From JAIFWV01 sp964580495 (GTDB lineage: Bacteria; Patescibacteriota; Doudnabacteria; UBA920; O2-02-FULL-48-8): a stretch of DNA of 61,762 nt. The stretch spans positions 1 to 61,762 of the forward strand of contig CAZOKE010000001.1 in assembly GCA_964580495.1 (NCBI GenBank). The letters run 5' to 3'. The position numbers and the translations under genes were made by a program. Shown one piece after another: positions 1-7,682 of the stretch. The notes below the pieces were generated by a model. That model searched no databases. It worked only from the letters and a program-made list of their open reading frames with translations, and had not been told where the DNA came from. Position 1 is the stretch's first letter; the number at the start of each line of letters is the position of its first letter.

Positions 1-849
1 TTTACCGGTGACATAATTTACTGTGGCATCGGATTCCAGTGGCATGCCTTTGCCGAGCCTGTTATAAAAAACAGAGGCTACCAATCCCCGCTCGACTTGC
101 ATCTGCTGCAAGTCGGTTGCAGTGATAACCGGTTTATTTCTCCCGACTTCTTTTTCTACTATCGAAGCTAGGATGATGACATTTCTCAAGCTAAGTTTTT
201 CCTGATTCATGCTGGCGATCATGCCAGGCGTAATTTTGGATTCGAAGTTAGTCAGCATTTTTTGGACCAACTGGTCTACAGTCGCATCTTTAGAAATTTG
301 GTAAGTGTCCGGGAACAGAAATCCTTCGTAGTTAACTTTTTTTGCCTGGTCATTATACTTGAAGGCAAATGAGTCATTGGCCAAGGCATTGTTAAACTGC
401 TGCGCGGTAAAAATATCTCGCGATTCCAGGTCAGTGGCAATCTGCTTGTTTGTCATGCCTTCGATTATTGTCACTCTCCTGTCAGTCGGTACCACCTTTC
501 CGTGCGTCAGCACATCGACAATCTGCGCGATGGTCATGTTGCGGTCCAGGGCGTAATTTCCGGCTTGGATTTTGCTTCCGGCTGAGCGGAACTTAACGTA
601 AAAAACAAAACCCCAATACGAATTGATGATATTTTGTTTGGAAAGGCTTGCGGCGATCACACGCGTGTTCTCGCCTTTTTGGACTTGGAAGGTGGCAGGT
701 ACGCTGATGGACGACGCCGACTCGTTGACTTTGGTAAAAAAGTACGCGCCCACGCTAATCACAACAACAACCAGCAAGGCTAGCAGCATGCTGATAATTT
801 GCACGGGGCTGATTTTGCGCTCATCGATTTTGAATTCGTTGTTTTCCAT
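1..849 (-). CDS. mltG: Endolytic murein transglycosylase MltG (YceG family), 3' end cut by window edge
   Basis: The minus-strand frame is open from an ATG at 849 to the window edge (283 codons). After a short charged N-terminus there is one membrane segment (about residues 16-34). A LysM-like stretch (FQVQKGENTRVIAASL) follows, then the YceG domain with GNYALDRNMTIAQIVDVL, TIIEGMTNKQIA, YEGFLFPDTY and the catalytic ASIVEKE signature (Glu near residue 232). MltG cleaves nascent glycan strands at the membrane and helps set their length. The C-terminus (YNRL...LESDATVNYV) runs off the window at its start. Family call is firm; only completeness is unknown. Confidence 0.93.
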   Translation of the reverse strand, partial: MENNEFKIDERKISPVQIISMLLALLVVVVISVGAYFFTKVNESASSISVPATFQVQKGENTRVIAASLSKQNIINSYWGFVFYVKFRSAGSKIQAGNYALDRNMTIAQIVDVLTHGKVVPTDRRVTIIEGMTNKQIATDLESRDIFTAQQFNNALANDSFAFKYNDQAKKVNYEGFLFPDTYQISKDATVDQLVQKMLTNFESKITPGMIASMNQEKLSLRNVIILASIVEKEVGRNKPVITATDLQQMQVERGLVASVFYNRLGKGMPLESDATVNYVTGK

Positions 850-1089
850 AAAAATCTTTTGGTCCTCGACATTAAGGATGGGGTTTTACCGGAATCATTA
901 TGGCAAATTAATAAACGGGAGTAAACTATTCAATCAAAACAATCCGCTATTTACAAAAATCGAAAAATCTGCTACAATATATGTAGAGTAAAGACTCAAA
1001 AGACACAAAAATAAAATTCGCGGAAGCAAAATCTAAATAGAGAGCCAAAAAAGCCCTTATTTATTTTGTTTTCAAAAACACAAACAAAA

Positions 1090-1563
1090 ATGTTCACACG
1101 CGCAAAATTCGGCATTCTTTTGGTTGCAGTGCTCCTGGCAACCGGCCTCACCCACTCCTTCTCTTCCCTTTCAATGGATCAGATCGTGGGCTTGGTTAAT
1201 GCCGACCGCTCATCGCACGGACTCGCACCACTGTCGTTGAACTCAACACTGAATCTGGCGGCTTTGGCCAAAGCCGATGACATGATTGAGAATCATTATT
1301 TCGCCCACACTTCTCCCGAAGGAGTAAATCCATGGTTTTGGTTCAAAACATTGGGCTACAATTATTCCTATGCCGGAGAAAACCTGGCCATCGGCTACAA
1401 AGACGCTTCGACTTTGGAAAATTCCTGGATGCATTCCCCTTCACACCGCGCCAATATCCTTTCTCCTTACTATTCGGACATGGGTTTGGCCGTAATCAAA
1501 TCAGACAATTCAACATTAGTCGTCCAACTCTTCGGCTCGCCGCATCAACTTTCTATCAAATAA
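1090..1563 (+). CDS. Secreted CAP-domain (SCP/PR-1-like) protein
   Basis: About 157 residues from the ATG at 1090; a TTG 24 bases upstream is also in frame but is less likely. A signal peptide or membrane anchor (FGILLVAVLLATGLTHSF) is followed by one CAP domain: LVNADRSSHGLAPLSLNSTL, HYFAHTSPEG, YAGENLAIG and the S-H-R-A-N-I-L motif. The conserved His and Glu residues of the CAP cavity are present (HYFAH, GEN, SHR). Bacterial CAP proteins are extracellular and mostly of unknown substrate. Single-gene unit followed by its own terminator at 1616. Confidence 0.88.
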   Translation: MFTRAKFGILLVAVLLATGLTHSFSSLSMDQIVGLVNADRSSHGLAPLSLNSTLNLAALAKADDMIENHYFAHTSPEGVNPWFWFKTLGYNYSYAGENLAIGYKDASTLENSWMHSPSHRANILSPYYSDMGLAVIKSDNSTLVVQLFGSPHQLSIK

Positions 1564-1573
1564 TACTCTCGCC

Positions 1574-1594
1574 ATCCTGAACTCGAGTCAGGAT
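1574..1594. repeat. 21-bp palindromic repeat, copy 1
   Basis: 7-bp arms (ATCCTGA / TCAGGAT) around a 7-base centre, directly after the CAP gene. The same 7-7-7 layout recurs inside miaA (48947) and between gatC and gatA (52750, with ATCCCGG arms). Confidence 0.7.
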
Positions 1595-1615
1595 CTAAAT
1601 CCAGGTTAATAAACT

Positions 1616-1642
1616 CCAGCCAAGTCGTGGGCTGGTTTTTTT
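1616..1642 (+). terminator. Rho-independent terminator of the CAP gene
   Basis: 6-bp stem CCAGCC/GGCTGG, short loop, then seven T. Confidence 0.85.
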
Positions 1643-1740
1643 AAAATCTGCGAAAGTACGAAATTGCGAAACTACCAAATACTATAGCCCTTGACTTAGA
1701 TCCCGCTTTCTGGTAAACTGCTCTGCTAACCAGCAAAGTC

Positions 1741-2385
1741 ATGGCGAAAATAATTTTTGCGACAATTCTCATAACACTGGTTTACTCCTGGGAAGAGATC
1801 AAATTTGCTTTGTTCCAAATCTTCAGCCGAAACCCAAAATCAAAAATTTTCCTGGACAAGTTTGTCGCCGATGCCGTGTTGCTCTCGACTATCCCGCTTA
1901 CCGTTGCGCTCTAACTAACCACTGACGCTTCCCTCTCTCACAAACTATTTGCCTCCTTGCTGCAGCTGACTTTTATATACGTAACCATCAAACTCACTCA
2001 CCGATTTCAAAAAAGTTTCGACGTCCTGCCGTATGCGCAAGGAATGGTCCACTCTGCATCATTTCTGAAAGCTCCAAATTTAATCTTGACACCGATGCAA
2101 GCAGTAACTTTTGACCGATACGAATTTGCGTCCGAGTTTATTTTCAAACTTGCGCAGGCTTCCGGCTTGGGATTGTTGCTGATGTTCCTTGTGAACACAT
2201 TCAACCCGGCGAAATTAAATTTTGAATATTTAATACTCACGGAAATCTTGATCATAGCACTTGTGATCTGGCTGACGATTAATTATTTGGAAAAATTTTT
2301 ACAAAACCCAAAAATTAATTTTGCCGCGACGGTCAGGATTTTGTTCGGTGTAATCCTCTCCGCCGCCCTGATCGTCTGGAAATAA
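1741..2385 (+). pseudogene. Multi-pass membrane protein gene broken by one in-frame TAA
   Basis: An ATG at 1741 opens a frame encoding a hydrophobic protein that meets TAA at 1912-1914. The same frame then stays open to 2385 and continues as hydrophobic protein (LLQLTFIYVTIKLTH, GLGLLLMFLVNTF, ILIIALVIWLTINYL, ILFGVILSAALIVW). Ignoring the one stop gives about 214 residues with roughly five TM segments, so this looks like one gene with a single nonsense change rather than two genes. No family recognised (a Yip1-like layout is possible). A sequencing error could also explain the stop. Confidence 0.65.
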
Positions 2386-2410
2386 AATTATAAGTTACAG
2401 CTGGCTTAAC

Positions 2411-2536
2411 GCCACCGTCTGAAAAATTCGGTCGGAATATGACGCGAGCAAGGCTGAATTATCGCATGCACCGCCGATTAGGCATGTGCATGCACGCCGC
2501 AGCGAGCTAAATATTCCGCGAATTTTTCAGGGTGGC
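2411..2536. repeat. Long imperfect inverted-repeat element, copy 1
   Basis: Outer arms GCCACC/GGTGGC, then CTGAAAAATTCG/CGAATTTTTCAG and GGAATAT/ATATTCC, enclose GC-rich inner hairpins such as GCATGCAC/GTGCATGC. The first ~55 bases (2408-2462) recur almost unchanged at 42573-42627. Related architecture occurs at 27722 and 39335. Confidence 0.75.
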
Positions 2537-2549
2537 GACTTTTTCTTTC

Positions 2550-2581
2550 GTCCATTTCTTTTTCTAGAAAAAGAAATGGAC
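2550..2581. repeat. Perfect 32-bp palindrome following inverted-repeat copy 1
   Basis: The two 16-base halves (GTCCATTTCTTTTTCT and its complement) are perfectly complementary. It is followed by a small hairpin (GGTTCCTGGAAGGAAC) and by CCGCGAA/TTCGCGG at about 2611-2630. A matching palindrome follows the element at 39335, so the pair forms a composite unit. Confidence 0.75.
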
Positions 2582-2718
2582 AACTCGGTTCCTGGAAGGA
2601 ACAAAAAAGCCGCGAATTATTTCTTCGCGGTTCCTGCCTTCCCCAACCCCGTTTCGACCCGCCGGCGGCCTGCCAATCCTCTTCATTTAGCGGGGCCATA
2701 CACTCTATATAAATTAAT

Positions 2719-2747
2719 CCAGCCCCAGTTTTGCAACTGGGGCTGGA
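2719..2747 (-). terminator. Strong hairpin downstream of the TM-helix gene
   Basis: 12-bp stem CCAGCCCCAGTT/AACTGGGGCTGG with a 4-base loop, followed on the minus strand by an AT-rich but not pure-T tail. A second hairpin (TTTGGAAAAC/GTTTTCCAAA, 2763-2784) lies closer to the gene. Either could end transcription from 3478. Confidence 0.5.
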
Positions 2748-2794
2748 TGATGGAAATTTTGTTTTTGGAAAACGGTTTTCCAAACAATGGCGAA

Positions 2795-3478
2795 CTATTT
2801 CATTTTGATATCGCGCTCAATTTTGTCGAGCCAGCGGGAAGCATGGTCCCGGCCGCCCAAACCAAAGGCAAGGCCTCCGGCAATGGCGATCATCGCGATA
2901 ATTCCGGTGAACAAGGTCTGCACAAATGCTGAAGCCACGTTGAGCTGGGCCAAGGTGGCCAAGATCGTGAAGATCATTATAGCCCATTGCGTCACGGTAC
3001 CCAGCAAGTCAGCCGAAGCAAAACCAGCGGCTTGCACCGAGTGCTTGACCAAGCGGGACATAAAGCCCGCGACCAAGGTACCAACCAGCAAGATCGCAGC
3101 GCCGGCGATGACATTCGGAATGTAAAGCAGGACCTGGTTTAAGAAGTCAGAGACCTGGTTGAGGTTCAGTATATTGGCTGCGGCCAAGAAAATAGCCACT
3201 AAGATGAACCATTTGATCAACCAAGCGATGAGCCCGGAAATCGACAGCTTCATGCCTGTGCGCTCCGAAACTGCATTCAGACCCAGCTTATCACCTACTT
3301 CATCAACTTTGATGGAGTGCAAAATCTGTTTGATAAGCTTGGCTATTGCCACTGCCACGATCCAGCCTATGACTAAAACAATGACTGCAACGAGGAAATT
3401 CGGCAAAAAATTAATAAACCTGGCGTATACGTCCTGTAATGACGCTTGTATCGGTGTAAGATAATTATTATTTGGCAT
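2795..3478 (-). CDS. Conserved TM-helix membrane protein, MscS-related
   Basis: 227 residues with about five TM segments. It contains two copies of the TM-helix repeat seen in small mechanosensitive-channel relatives (FLVAVIVLVIGWIVAVAIAKLI near 30-50; VLLYIPNVIAGAAILLVGTLVAGF near 115-140) and ends GGLAFGLGGRDHASRWLDKI, the MscS-like pore-end signature. It lacks the large cytoplasmic beta domain, so channel activity is only an inference. Start supported by AGGGGGTG just upstream. A long leader with hairpins separates it from its probable promoter at 3735-3764. Confidence 0.8.
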   Translation of the reverse strand: MPNNNYLTPIQASLQDVYARFINFLPNFLVAVIVLVIGWIVAVAIAKLIKQILHSIKVDEVGDKLGLNAVSERTGMKLSISGLIAWLIKWFILVAIFLAAANILNLNQVSDFLNQVLLYIPNVIAGAAILLVGTLVAGFMSRLVKHSVQAAGFASADLLGTVTQWAIMIFTILATLAQLNVASAFVQTLFTGIIAMIAIAGGLAFGLGGRDHASRWLDKIERDIKMK

Positions 3479-3506
3479 AATTCACCCCCTTTTCATCCCT
3501 CACATC

Positions 3507-3549
3507 CCGCAATTCTTTGAATGCGGGAATCACACTTAGGAAAAGTGTG
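3507..3549 (-). other. Two hairpins in the leader of the TM-helix gene
   Basis: CCCGCAATTC/GAATGCGGG (about 3507-3528) and CACACTT/AAGTGTG (about 3530-3549) sit just before the ribosome site. They could control initiation. No known riboswitch was recognised. Confidence 0.35.
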
Positions 3550-3645
3550 GACGACCTTTATGTTACTTTCCAATATCTTGGAAACAAAGCTAATTACGCC
3601 GTCTGTTTTTCTTTCGTATTTTCGTATCTGCAAGCGGGAACTCAA

Positions 3646-3728
3646 CAAAAAACCACATAGCCCTGCACTCAGGGTTTGTGGCTATACACAAAAAACATTG
3701 TATTTAATTTCCATCAGAAATCTCATGT
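3646..3728 (-). ncRNA. Probable small RNA or attenuated leader with strong promoter and own terminator
   Basis: A near-consensus minus-strand promoter predicts transcription from about 3728. An intrinsic terminator follows 50 bases later: stem CCACA...CCCTG/CAGGG...TGTGG (3653-3681), then TTTTTTG. No convincing ORF or ribosome site lies between, giving a ~83-nt RNA. It could equally be an attenuator for the TM-helix gene whose start is 170 bases further on. Confidence 0.5.
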
Positions 3729-3734
3729 ATCCAC

Positions 3735-3764
3735 ATTATAGCATATGATCATAAATTATGTCAA
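3735..3764 (-). promoter_or_regulatory. Near-consensus sigma-70-type promoter
   Basis: On the minus strand TTGACA (3764-3759), an 18-base spacer and TATAAT (3740-3735). Both hexamers are perfect. Confidence 0.75.
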
Positions 3765-3772
3765 GCTAAAAC

Positions 3773-3803
3773 AAAAAACCAGAAGAACTTGTTCTGGTTT
3801 TTG
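3773..3803. terminator. Bidirectional terminator after the cupin gene
   Basis: AAAACCAGAA/TTCTGGTTTTT stem with A and T tracts on both sides, 12 bases beyond the cupin stop. Confidence 0.8.
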
Positions 3804-3814
3804 CTAGCTGTCAT

Positions 3815-4177
3815 TTAGTAATGATCGTTTTCGTCAGCTTCTGCTTCTTGCTTGGTTTTATGAACCGTGCCGTCGCGATGCTGCGGCGGGGCATAAAATG
3901 TCACAATTTTCATTTCTCCTGAATTGTCATTGATGATATTATGCTTGGTCCCGGCATCCACAAATACCACATGTCCTTGGCTAATTGCTTCTTTTTCGCC
4001 GTTTTTTATGGCAGATCCGCTGCCTGAGGCAATGTAAAGGACCTGATCCACCTCATGCACCTCTTCCCCTATTTCTTCATTGGGGAGCAGGGACATAAGA
4101 ACCATTTGCACATGCTTGCCGGTTTGGACAACTTTGCGGAAATTTTCATTTTCTTGGGCTAACTTTTCGATGAACAT
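3815..4177 (-). CDS. Small cupin-domain protein
   Basis: 120 residues forming one conserved cupin barrel: EVHEVDQVLYIASGSGSAIKNGE (motif 1 region) and GHVVFVDAGTKHNIINDN with the conserved G...P/A...H pattern (motif 2). Metal ligands look reduced (EVHEVDQ, TKH). Catalysis or ligand cannot be told from sequence. It is the last gene of the VKOR-DsbA cluster, 4 bases beyond the VKOR stop, so probably co-transcribed. Confidence 0.8.
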   Translation of the reverse strand: MFIEKLAQENENFRKVVQTGKHVQMVLMSLLPNEEIGEEVHEVDQVLYIASGSGSAIKNGEKEAISQGHVVFVDAGTKHNIINDNSGEMKIVTFYAPPQHRDGTVHKTKQEAEADENDHY

Positions 4178-4181
4178 ATAT

Positions 4182-4625
4182 TTACAATTTAATGTCGATT
4201 TCTAATTCCTCAGCCTTGTTCACGCCGTAATGCGCCACCAGGAACAGGAGCGTTGAGGTTATTGCCGAGGCAAAACAATAAACACATATCGATTTGATTA
4301 CGGCCAGCATCAGGAATACGAAGACTGCTGATGCCAGCAACCCTATCCAGGTGATGTACTTGATTATCTTGCGCAATATTTGCTTTCGATGCTGCAGCAG
4401 CAACCCTGCCAGAACCAAAAGCGTCAGATAATAAGCGCTGCCAAACACGGAAACCGGAATCGGACCAATATGCGAATACTTGCTGCCGAGCACTTCGTTG
4501 CAGCCGGTCACAATGGAACAGTAAACCTGCTTGTGCATCAGGGTTTCGGCGCTAAGATAGGTCGCATCCAGGAAACCCAAGACAGCCAAAACCAAGAAAA
4601 TTATTGTGTAAACTTTGCGGCTCAT
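4182..4625 (-). CDS. VKOR-family membrane disulfide oxidase
   Basis: 147 residues, four or five TM helices. Carries the two cysteine sites of bacterial VKOR homologues: the loop pair C-S-I-V-T-G-C after the first helix and the active CVYC motif near the last helices, which passes electrons to quinone. Overlaps the DsbA-like gene by 4 bases (ATGA junction at 4622-4625), strongly suggesting the two form one oxidative-folding pair replacing DsbB. Confidence 0.92.
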   Translation of the reverse strand: MSRKVYTIIFLVLAVLGFLDATYLSAETLMHKQVYCSIVTGCNEVLGSKYSHIGPIPVSVFGSAYYLTLLVLAGLLLQHRKQILRKIIKYITWIGLLASAVFVFLMLAVIKSICVYCFASAITSTLLFLVAHYGVNKAEELEIDIKL

Positions 4626-5308
4626 TTCAGAAAGCTCTCCACCAAAGATTTATAACCCTGGTAATTCGAAGGGGTTGTGATTTCTTTGCCGTCTATGAAC
4701 ATTGTTGGTGTGTGATCCAGCCTCATGTTCAGATCCTGCTGATATTCCGATGCCACAAGGTTTTGGATTTCCTGCGAGTCCATATCTTTTCGGAACTGGT
4801 CTACATTCAAGCCGATCTGCTGGGCATAAGATGCAAACATGTCGCGGGCTGTTGGCTGATTTTCCCAAACAGTTTGGTTTTGGAACAGCAAATCATGCAT
4901 TTCCCAGTATTTCCCCTGCTTGCCTGCGGCTTCGGCAGCTTGAGCCGAGATTGCGGCTGTTGGGTGGATGCTTTCCAACGGGAAGGGGCGATAAATAACC
5001 TGGACTTGGTTTGGATAATCTTTTACTAATTGGGTAAGGTTTGGAGCGGCGTTGGCGCAGGCCGGACATTGAAAATCCGCGTATTCTATAATCTTGACTT
5101 TTGCCGAGTCGCTGCCCAGCTTATGATCCGCAGCAGTCACGGCCTGGATGCCGCCGGGGTTGTTGGCCAATTGCTGATTTGAATTGGCAGCCAGCTTAAA
5201 CACCCCCCAGACTCCGCCGACAATCACAATCACCCCGATAATCCACAAACTTATGCTTCTAATTTTTCTGCTTCGCCTCTCATCCTGAGTCAAATATTCA
5301 TCTGACAT
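4622..5308 (-). CDS. Membrane-anchored DsbA-like thioredoxin-fold oxidoreductase
   Basis: 228 residues. A charged N-terminus is followed by one TM anchor (SLWIIGVIVIVGGVWGVF, about 20-37). The thioredoxin fold has the CPAC active site (YADFQCPACANAAP) and the cis-proline loop (DHTPTMFIDG). It introduces disulfides into exported proteins, re-oxidised by the adjacent VKOR. This suits secreted cysteine-containing products in the window (sedolisin, GH6). Confidence 0.92.
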   Translation of the reverse strand: MSDEYLTQDERRSRKIRSISLWIIGVIVIVGGVWGVFKLAANSNQQLANNPGGIQAVTAADHKLGSDSAKVKIIEYADFQCPACANAAPNLTQLVKDYPNQVQVIYRPFPLESIHPTAAISAQAAEAAGKQGKYWEMHDLLFQNQTVWENQPTARDMFASYAQQIGLNVDQFRKDMDSQEIQNLVASEYQQDLNMRLDHTPTMFIDGKEITTPSNYQGYKSLVESFLK

Positions 5309-5356
5309 ACAAAAAGACCTTTCGTTTAATTCTGACTAACCCAAAAAACCGTCAGA

Positions 5357-5722
5357 TTAAACCAGCGGGTCTCGTTTTTCGGATAATTCCAGCCAATCCA
5401 TAAATTGCGTTTTGGCTTGGACAATTATATCAATATTATTGTTTGATTGATATGAAAAAAGATCGTTTTGAGCGATGCTGAAAATAGTTAAGATTACAAC
5501 AACCAAAAGTAGCACCAGCACAATCAGCAAAGCCTGGGAAAAACTTTGGTAAATGCTGACATGCTTTAGACCCATAGCAATACCGTTGCTGCAGGTAAAA
5601 TCTCCGGCCACAGTGCGCACGCAGTTCATGAAAACTGTATGGTGATCCATGCTGAAACCGCAAAAACCAAATACGGCTATTGCAATAAACGCGATAAATG
5701 CGATGCAGGCCAACAATTTCAT
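5357..5722 (-). CDS. Two-TM membrane protein of unknown function
   Basis: 121 residues with a hydrophobic N-terminus (signal/TM), an extracytoplasmic loop with His, Met and two Cys (MDHHTVFMNCVRTVAGDFTCSNG) and a second TM (ALLIVLVLLLVVVILTIFSI). Sits directly upstream of the DsbA-VKOR pair on the same strand. The loop cysteines would make it a candidate substrate or partner, which is inference only. Confidence 0.7.
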   Translation of the reverse strand: MKLLACIAFIAFIAIAVFGFCGFSMDHHTVFMNCVRTVAGDFTCSNGIAMGLKHVSIYQSFSQALLIVLVLLLVVVILTIFSIAQNDLFSYQSNNNIDIIVQAKTQFMDWLELSEKRDPLV

Positions 5723-5760
5723 ATATTCAGTTTATCACCAATCCTGCTTAATTTCAAAAC

Positions 5761-5793
5761 AAAAAACCCGCTCCTTTCGGAAACGGGTTTTTG
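5761..5793 (-). terminator. Terminator of the HU gene
   Basis: AAACCCG/CGGGTTT stem with runs of A and T on either side, just past the HU stop. Confidence 0.85.
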
Positions 5794-5803
5794 CAATTCT
5801 TGA

Positions 5804-6088
5804 TTAGAGGATTGAGTCCTTGGCTGCCTTGGCAACTCGGAACTTTACCACAGTCTTGGCAGGGATCTTGATCTGCTCGCCAGTGGCTGGGTTGCGGCCC
5901 ATGCGGGCGTCGCGGTGCTTCTTCAAAAGCTTTCCCAAACCTGGGATTGTGAATTCGCCGCTTTTCTTTGCCTCATCGTAAGCTAGATTGACGAGGGCTT
6001 CCATGAGTTCGGCGACTTCTTTGCGTGATTTGCCAGTCTTTTCGGCAACCGCATTGAGCACCTCGGACTTTGTCATTCCTTTGGCCAT
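5804..6088 (-). CDS. HU/IHF-family DNA-binding protein
   Basis: 94 residues from the ATG at 6088; an upstream in-frame ATG at 6154 would add 22 non-family residues, while AGGACC lies just before 6088. Shows the HU dimer fold: helical N-half (MTKSEVLNAVAEKTGKSRKEVAELMEALVNLAYDEAKK), GEFTIPGLGKL, and the DNA-embracing arm with R-N-P-A-T-G-E, ending in KFRVAKAAKDSI. Nucleoid architecture protein. Confidence 0.93.
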   Translation of the reverse strand: MAKGMTKSEVLNAVAEKTGKSRKEVAELMEALVNLAYDEAKKSGEFTIPGLGKLLKKHRDARMGRNPATGEQIKIPAKTVVKFRVAKAAKDSIL

Positions 6089-6301
6089 ATTATGGTCCTT
6101 TTTGGAGGCCAAAAGTCGGATATCAGATGGCAGAAATATGCCTTTTTTGGCCATTTCTGACTTCTGAATTTCGACCTCGGACTTCCGATTTATTAAGAAT
6201 TATTAACAATCTACAAAGTAGTATAGCAAAAGCCTAATAAATACGCTAGTTTAGTCAACTCCGATTGCACAAAACATTAAATTTAGGCTTCTGCTAACTC
6301 C

Positions 6302-6330
6302 TTGCGAAATTACCTAAATGGGATTAGACT
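6302..6330 (+). promoter_or_regulatory. Promoter of the 6351 lipoprotein gene
   Basis: TTGCGA, 17-base spacer, TAGACT, followed 20 bases later by AAGGAGGG and the ATG at 6351. Confidence 0.6.
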
Positions 6331-6350
6331 ATGAAGCCCAAGGAGGGAAA

Positions 6351-6875
6351 ATGAAAAGGCTGATCCTCATCGCAATAGTCGTCCTGGCTGTGGGATGCGG
6401 GTCCAAATCGAACCCTGCTGCTCCCAGCTTTCCTATGTCTTCCAGACCGATTGCTTCTGTACCGCTTGTGTCCTGCACAACCTCGCTGGATTCGTTCGTC
6501 TATACCGACGAGCGGTTGGAAAAATCCGCTCTCGGATGCGTGGGAGTTACGGGCTATATCCGAAAGTTCGCCCTAACTAAGGATGGCGATTTGGTCATCG
6601 ATTTCGACATCGACGAGCAATTCCGTAATGATGGCACTTATCTAAATCAAGTAAACCGCAGGCCAAAACCGGCAAGGCCAGGGATTGATCCAGATGGCAA
6701 TGATGGTTATATGGTTGTCGAGTTCATCTGCCAGCAACCAGGGACCTGGCCCCCTCAAAGCGGGCCGGCTTGTTCCGGCTTCAAAGGTCCAAAAATTGAC
6801 TTAGACCAGATCAACAGAATGATTGCTCAACATACTCATGTCCGAATTGTCGGCCGACTGGTCCGCGATCTCTGA
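6351..6875 (+). CDS. Putative lipoprotein of unknown function
   Basis: 174 residues from the ATG at 6351, chosen because AAGGAGGG precedes it and the protein then opens with a lipoprotein signal (MKRLILIAIVVLAVGC; lipidated Cys at residue 16). The mature part starts with a Ser/Pro/Ala linker and has four further Cys (SCTTS, LGCVG, FICQQ, PACSG) that could form disulfides. No family recognised. Stand-alone unit with promoter and terminator. Confidence 0.8.
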   Translation: MKRLILIAIVVLAVGCGSKSNPAAPSFPMSSRPIASVPLVSCTTSLDSFVYTDERLEKSALGCVGVTGYIRKFALTKDGDLVIDFDIDEQFRNDGTYLNQVNRRPKPARPGIDPDGNDGYMVVEFICQQPGTWPPQSGPACSGFKGPKIDLDQINRMIAQHTHVRIVGRLVRDL

Positions 6876-6930
6876 CATGGATGGATAGAATTGCACCCAG
6901 CTTCGGCAATCATTGCCCTGGACTAAGTAC

Positions 6931-6969
6931 AAAATCCTCGGGTCCCGAAAAGCCTGAGGATCTTTTTTA
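6931..6969 (+). terminator. Terminator of the lipoprotein gene
   Basis: ATCCTCGG/CCTGAGGAT-type stem followed by six T. Confidence 0.8.
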
Positions 6970-6999
6970 TGCTACAATAAGGCATCCCAAGGAGGAGAA

Positions 7000-7482
7000 T
7001 TGGCAAAAAATCTGGTCAAAATCCTGGTCTTCCTTTATGTTCTCGGCCTGCCAATGGAGTCAGGGGCACAAGACCACGCGAGCTCGCGTAAGGTTGCTGC
7101 CGATGATGCTATCTTAAACGCTCTGGATCCGAAGATTCTGGACTGGGCTGACAAGGACCTGGTCACCGAAAATGACAAGGGCATGGGCCAGCTATTTTCT
7201 ACCATGATTTTGGTGCGCAACCATATGCCTCTTCCCGAAAGAACAGTGAAAGGACTGGAGAAACTTTCTAACTCAAAGAAAAACGGGTTCAAGGAACTCG
7301 GCGCCTCTGAACTGCTGCTGGAAGCGGGATATGATTTGTCCCAACGTGCGGTTACTCGGGCGATCAGTATGGCCAATGGAACGCTTACTGATTGGCCGTA
7401 TGCCGAAGACAAGCAGAAGCTCGCCATCGTTGTGGTGCAGACTTACCAGCGCAAGATTTTCGCCGAACGAAAAACGCAATGA
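7000..7482 (+). CDS. Secreted protein of unknown function
   Basis: 160 residues from a TTG start placed directly after AAGGAGGAGAA. N-terminal signal peptide (LVKILVFLYVLGLPMESGAQ), then a mainly helical mature protein (KILDWADKDLV, LPERTVKGLEKLS, AVTRAISMANGT). No domain recognised. Its stop codon lies inside the stem of the bidirectional terminator shared with the convergent tiny gene at 7493. Confidence 0.75.
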   Translation: MAKNLVKILVFLYVLGLPMESGAQDHASSRKVAADDAILNALDPKILDWADKDLVTENDKGMGQLFSTMILVRNHMPLPERTVKGLEKLSNSKKNGFKELGASELLLEAGYDLSQRAVTRAISMANGTLTDWPYAEDKQKLAIVVVQTYQRKIFAERKTQ

Positions 7483-7510
7483 CAAAACATCGTCATTGCG
7501 TTCTTTTTTT
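7473..7510. terminator. Bidirectional terminator between convergent genes
   Basis: 10-bp stem ACGCAATGAC/GTCATTGCGT with T-rich tails on both strands. It overlaps the 3' ends of both flanking coding regions. Confidence 0.85.
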
Positions 7511-7651
7511 GACCAATCGGGGCTTGGGAGCCGGTTTCGGAACTGTCGAATCCTTCAGATGTGGGTATCGCGCCAATGGTTTGCTGTTCGCATCCCTGAT
7601 CTCGCGCAGCCATTCACTTTCGTACTTATGAATCCCTACCCTGGTCCTCAT
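7493..7651 (-). CDS. Tiny basic protein, 52 residues
   Basis: The ATG at 7651 is preceded by GGAGGAATA, an excellent ribosome site. The frame runs 52 codons to TGA: MRTRVGIHKYESEWLREIR..., with a Pro/Lys-rich tail (VPKPAPKPRLVKKRTQ). The basic tail suggests nucleic-acid contact but there is no recognised family. Ends in the shared terminator, so it forms a complete small transcription unit. Confidence 0.65.
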   Translation of the reverse strand: MRTRVGIHKYESEWLREIRDANSKPLARYPHLKDSTVPKPAPKPRLVKKRTQ

Positions 7652-7682
7652 TATTCCTCCGTGGAAAAATTATAATACAAAT

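Noticed and set aside
1912..1914. Alternative genetic code (reading a stop as an amino acid)
   Set aside because: The known candidate-phylum recoding concerns UGA; here the codon is TAA, RF1 is present, and other genes end normally at TAA.
2486..2932. 148-residue plus-strand ORF
   Set aside because: It runs through palindromic repeats and the antisense of the TM-helix gene, with no ribosome site or recognisable protein.
3521..3748. 75-residue plus-strand ORF in the 3.5-3.75 kb spacer
   Set aside because: No ribosome site; it runs antisense through hairpins and the promoter of the probable small RNA.
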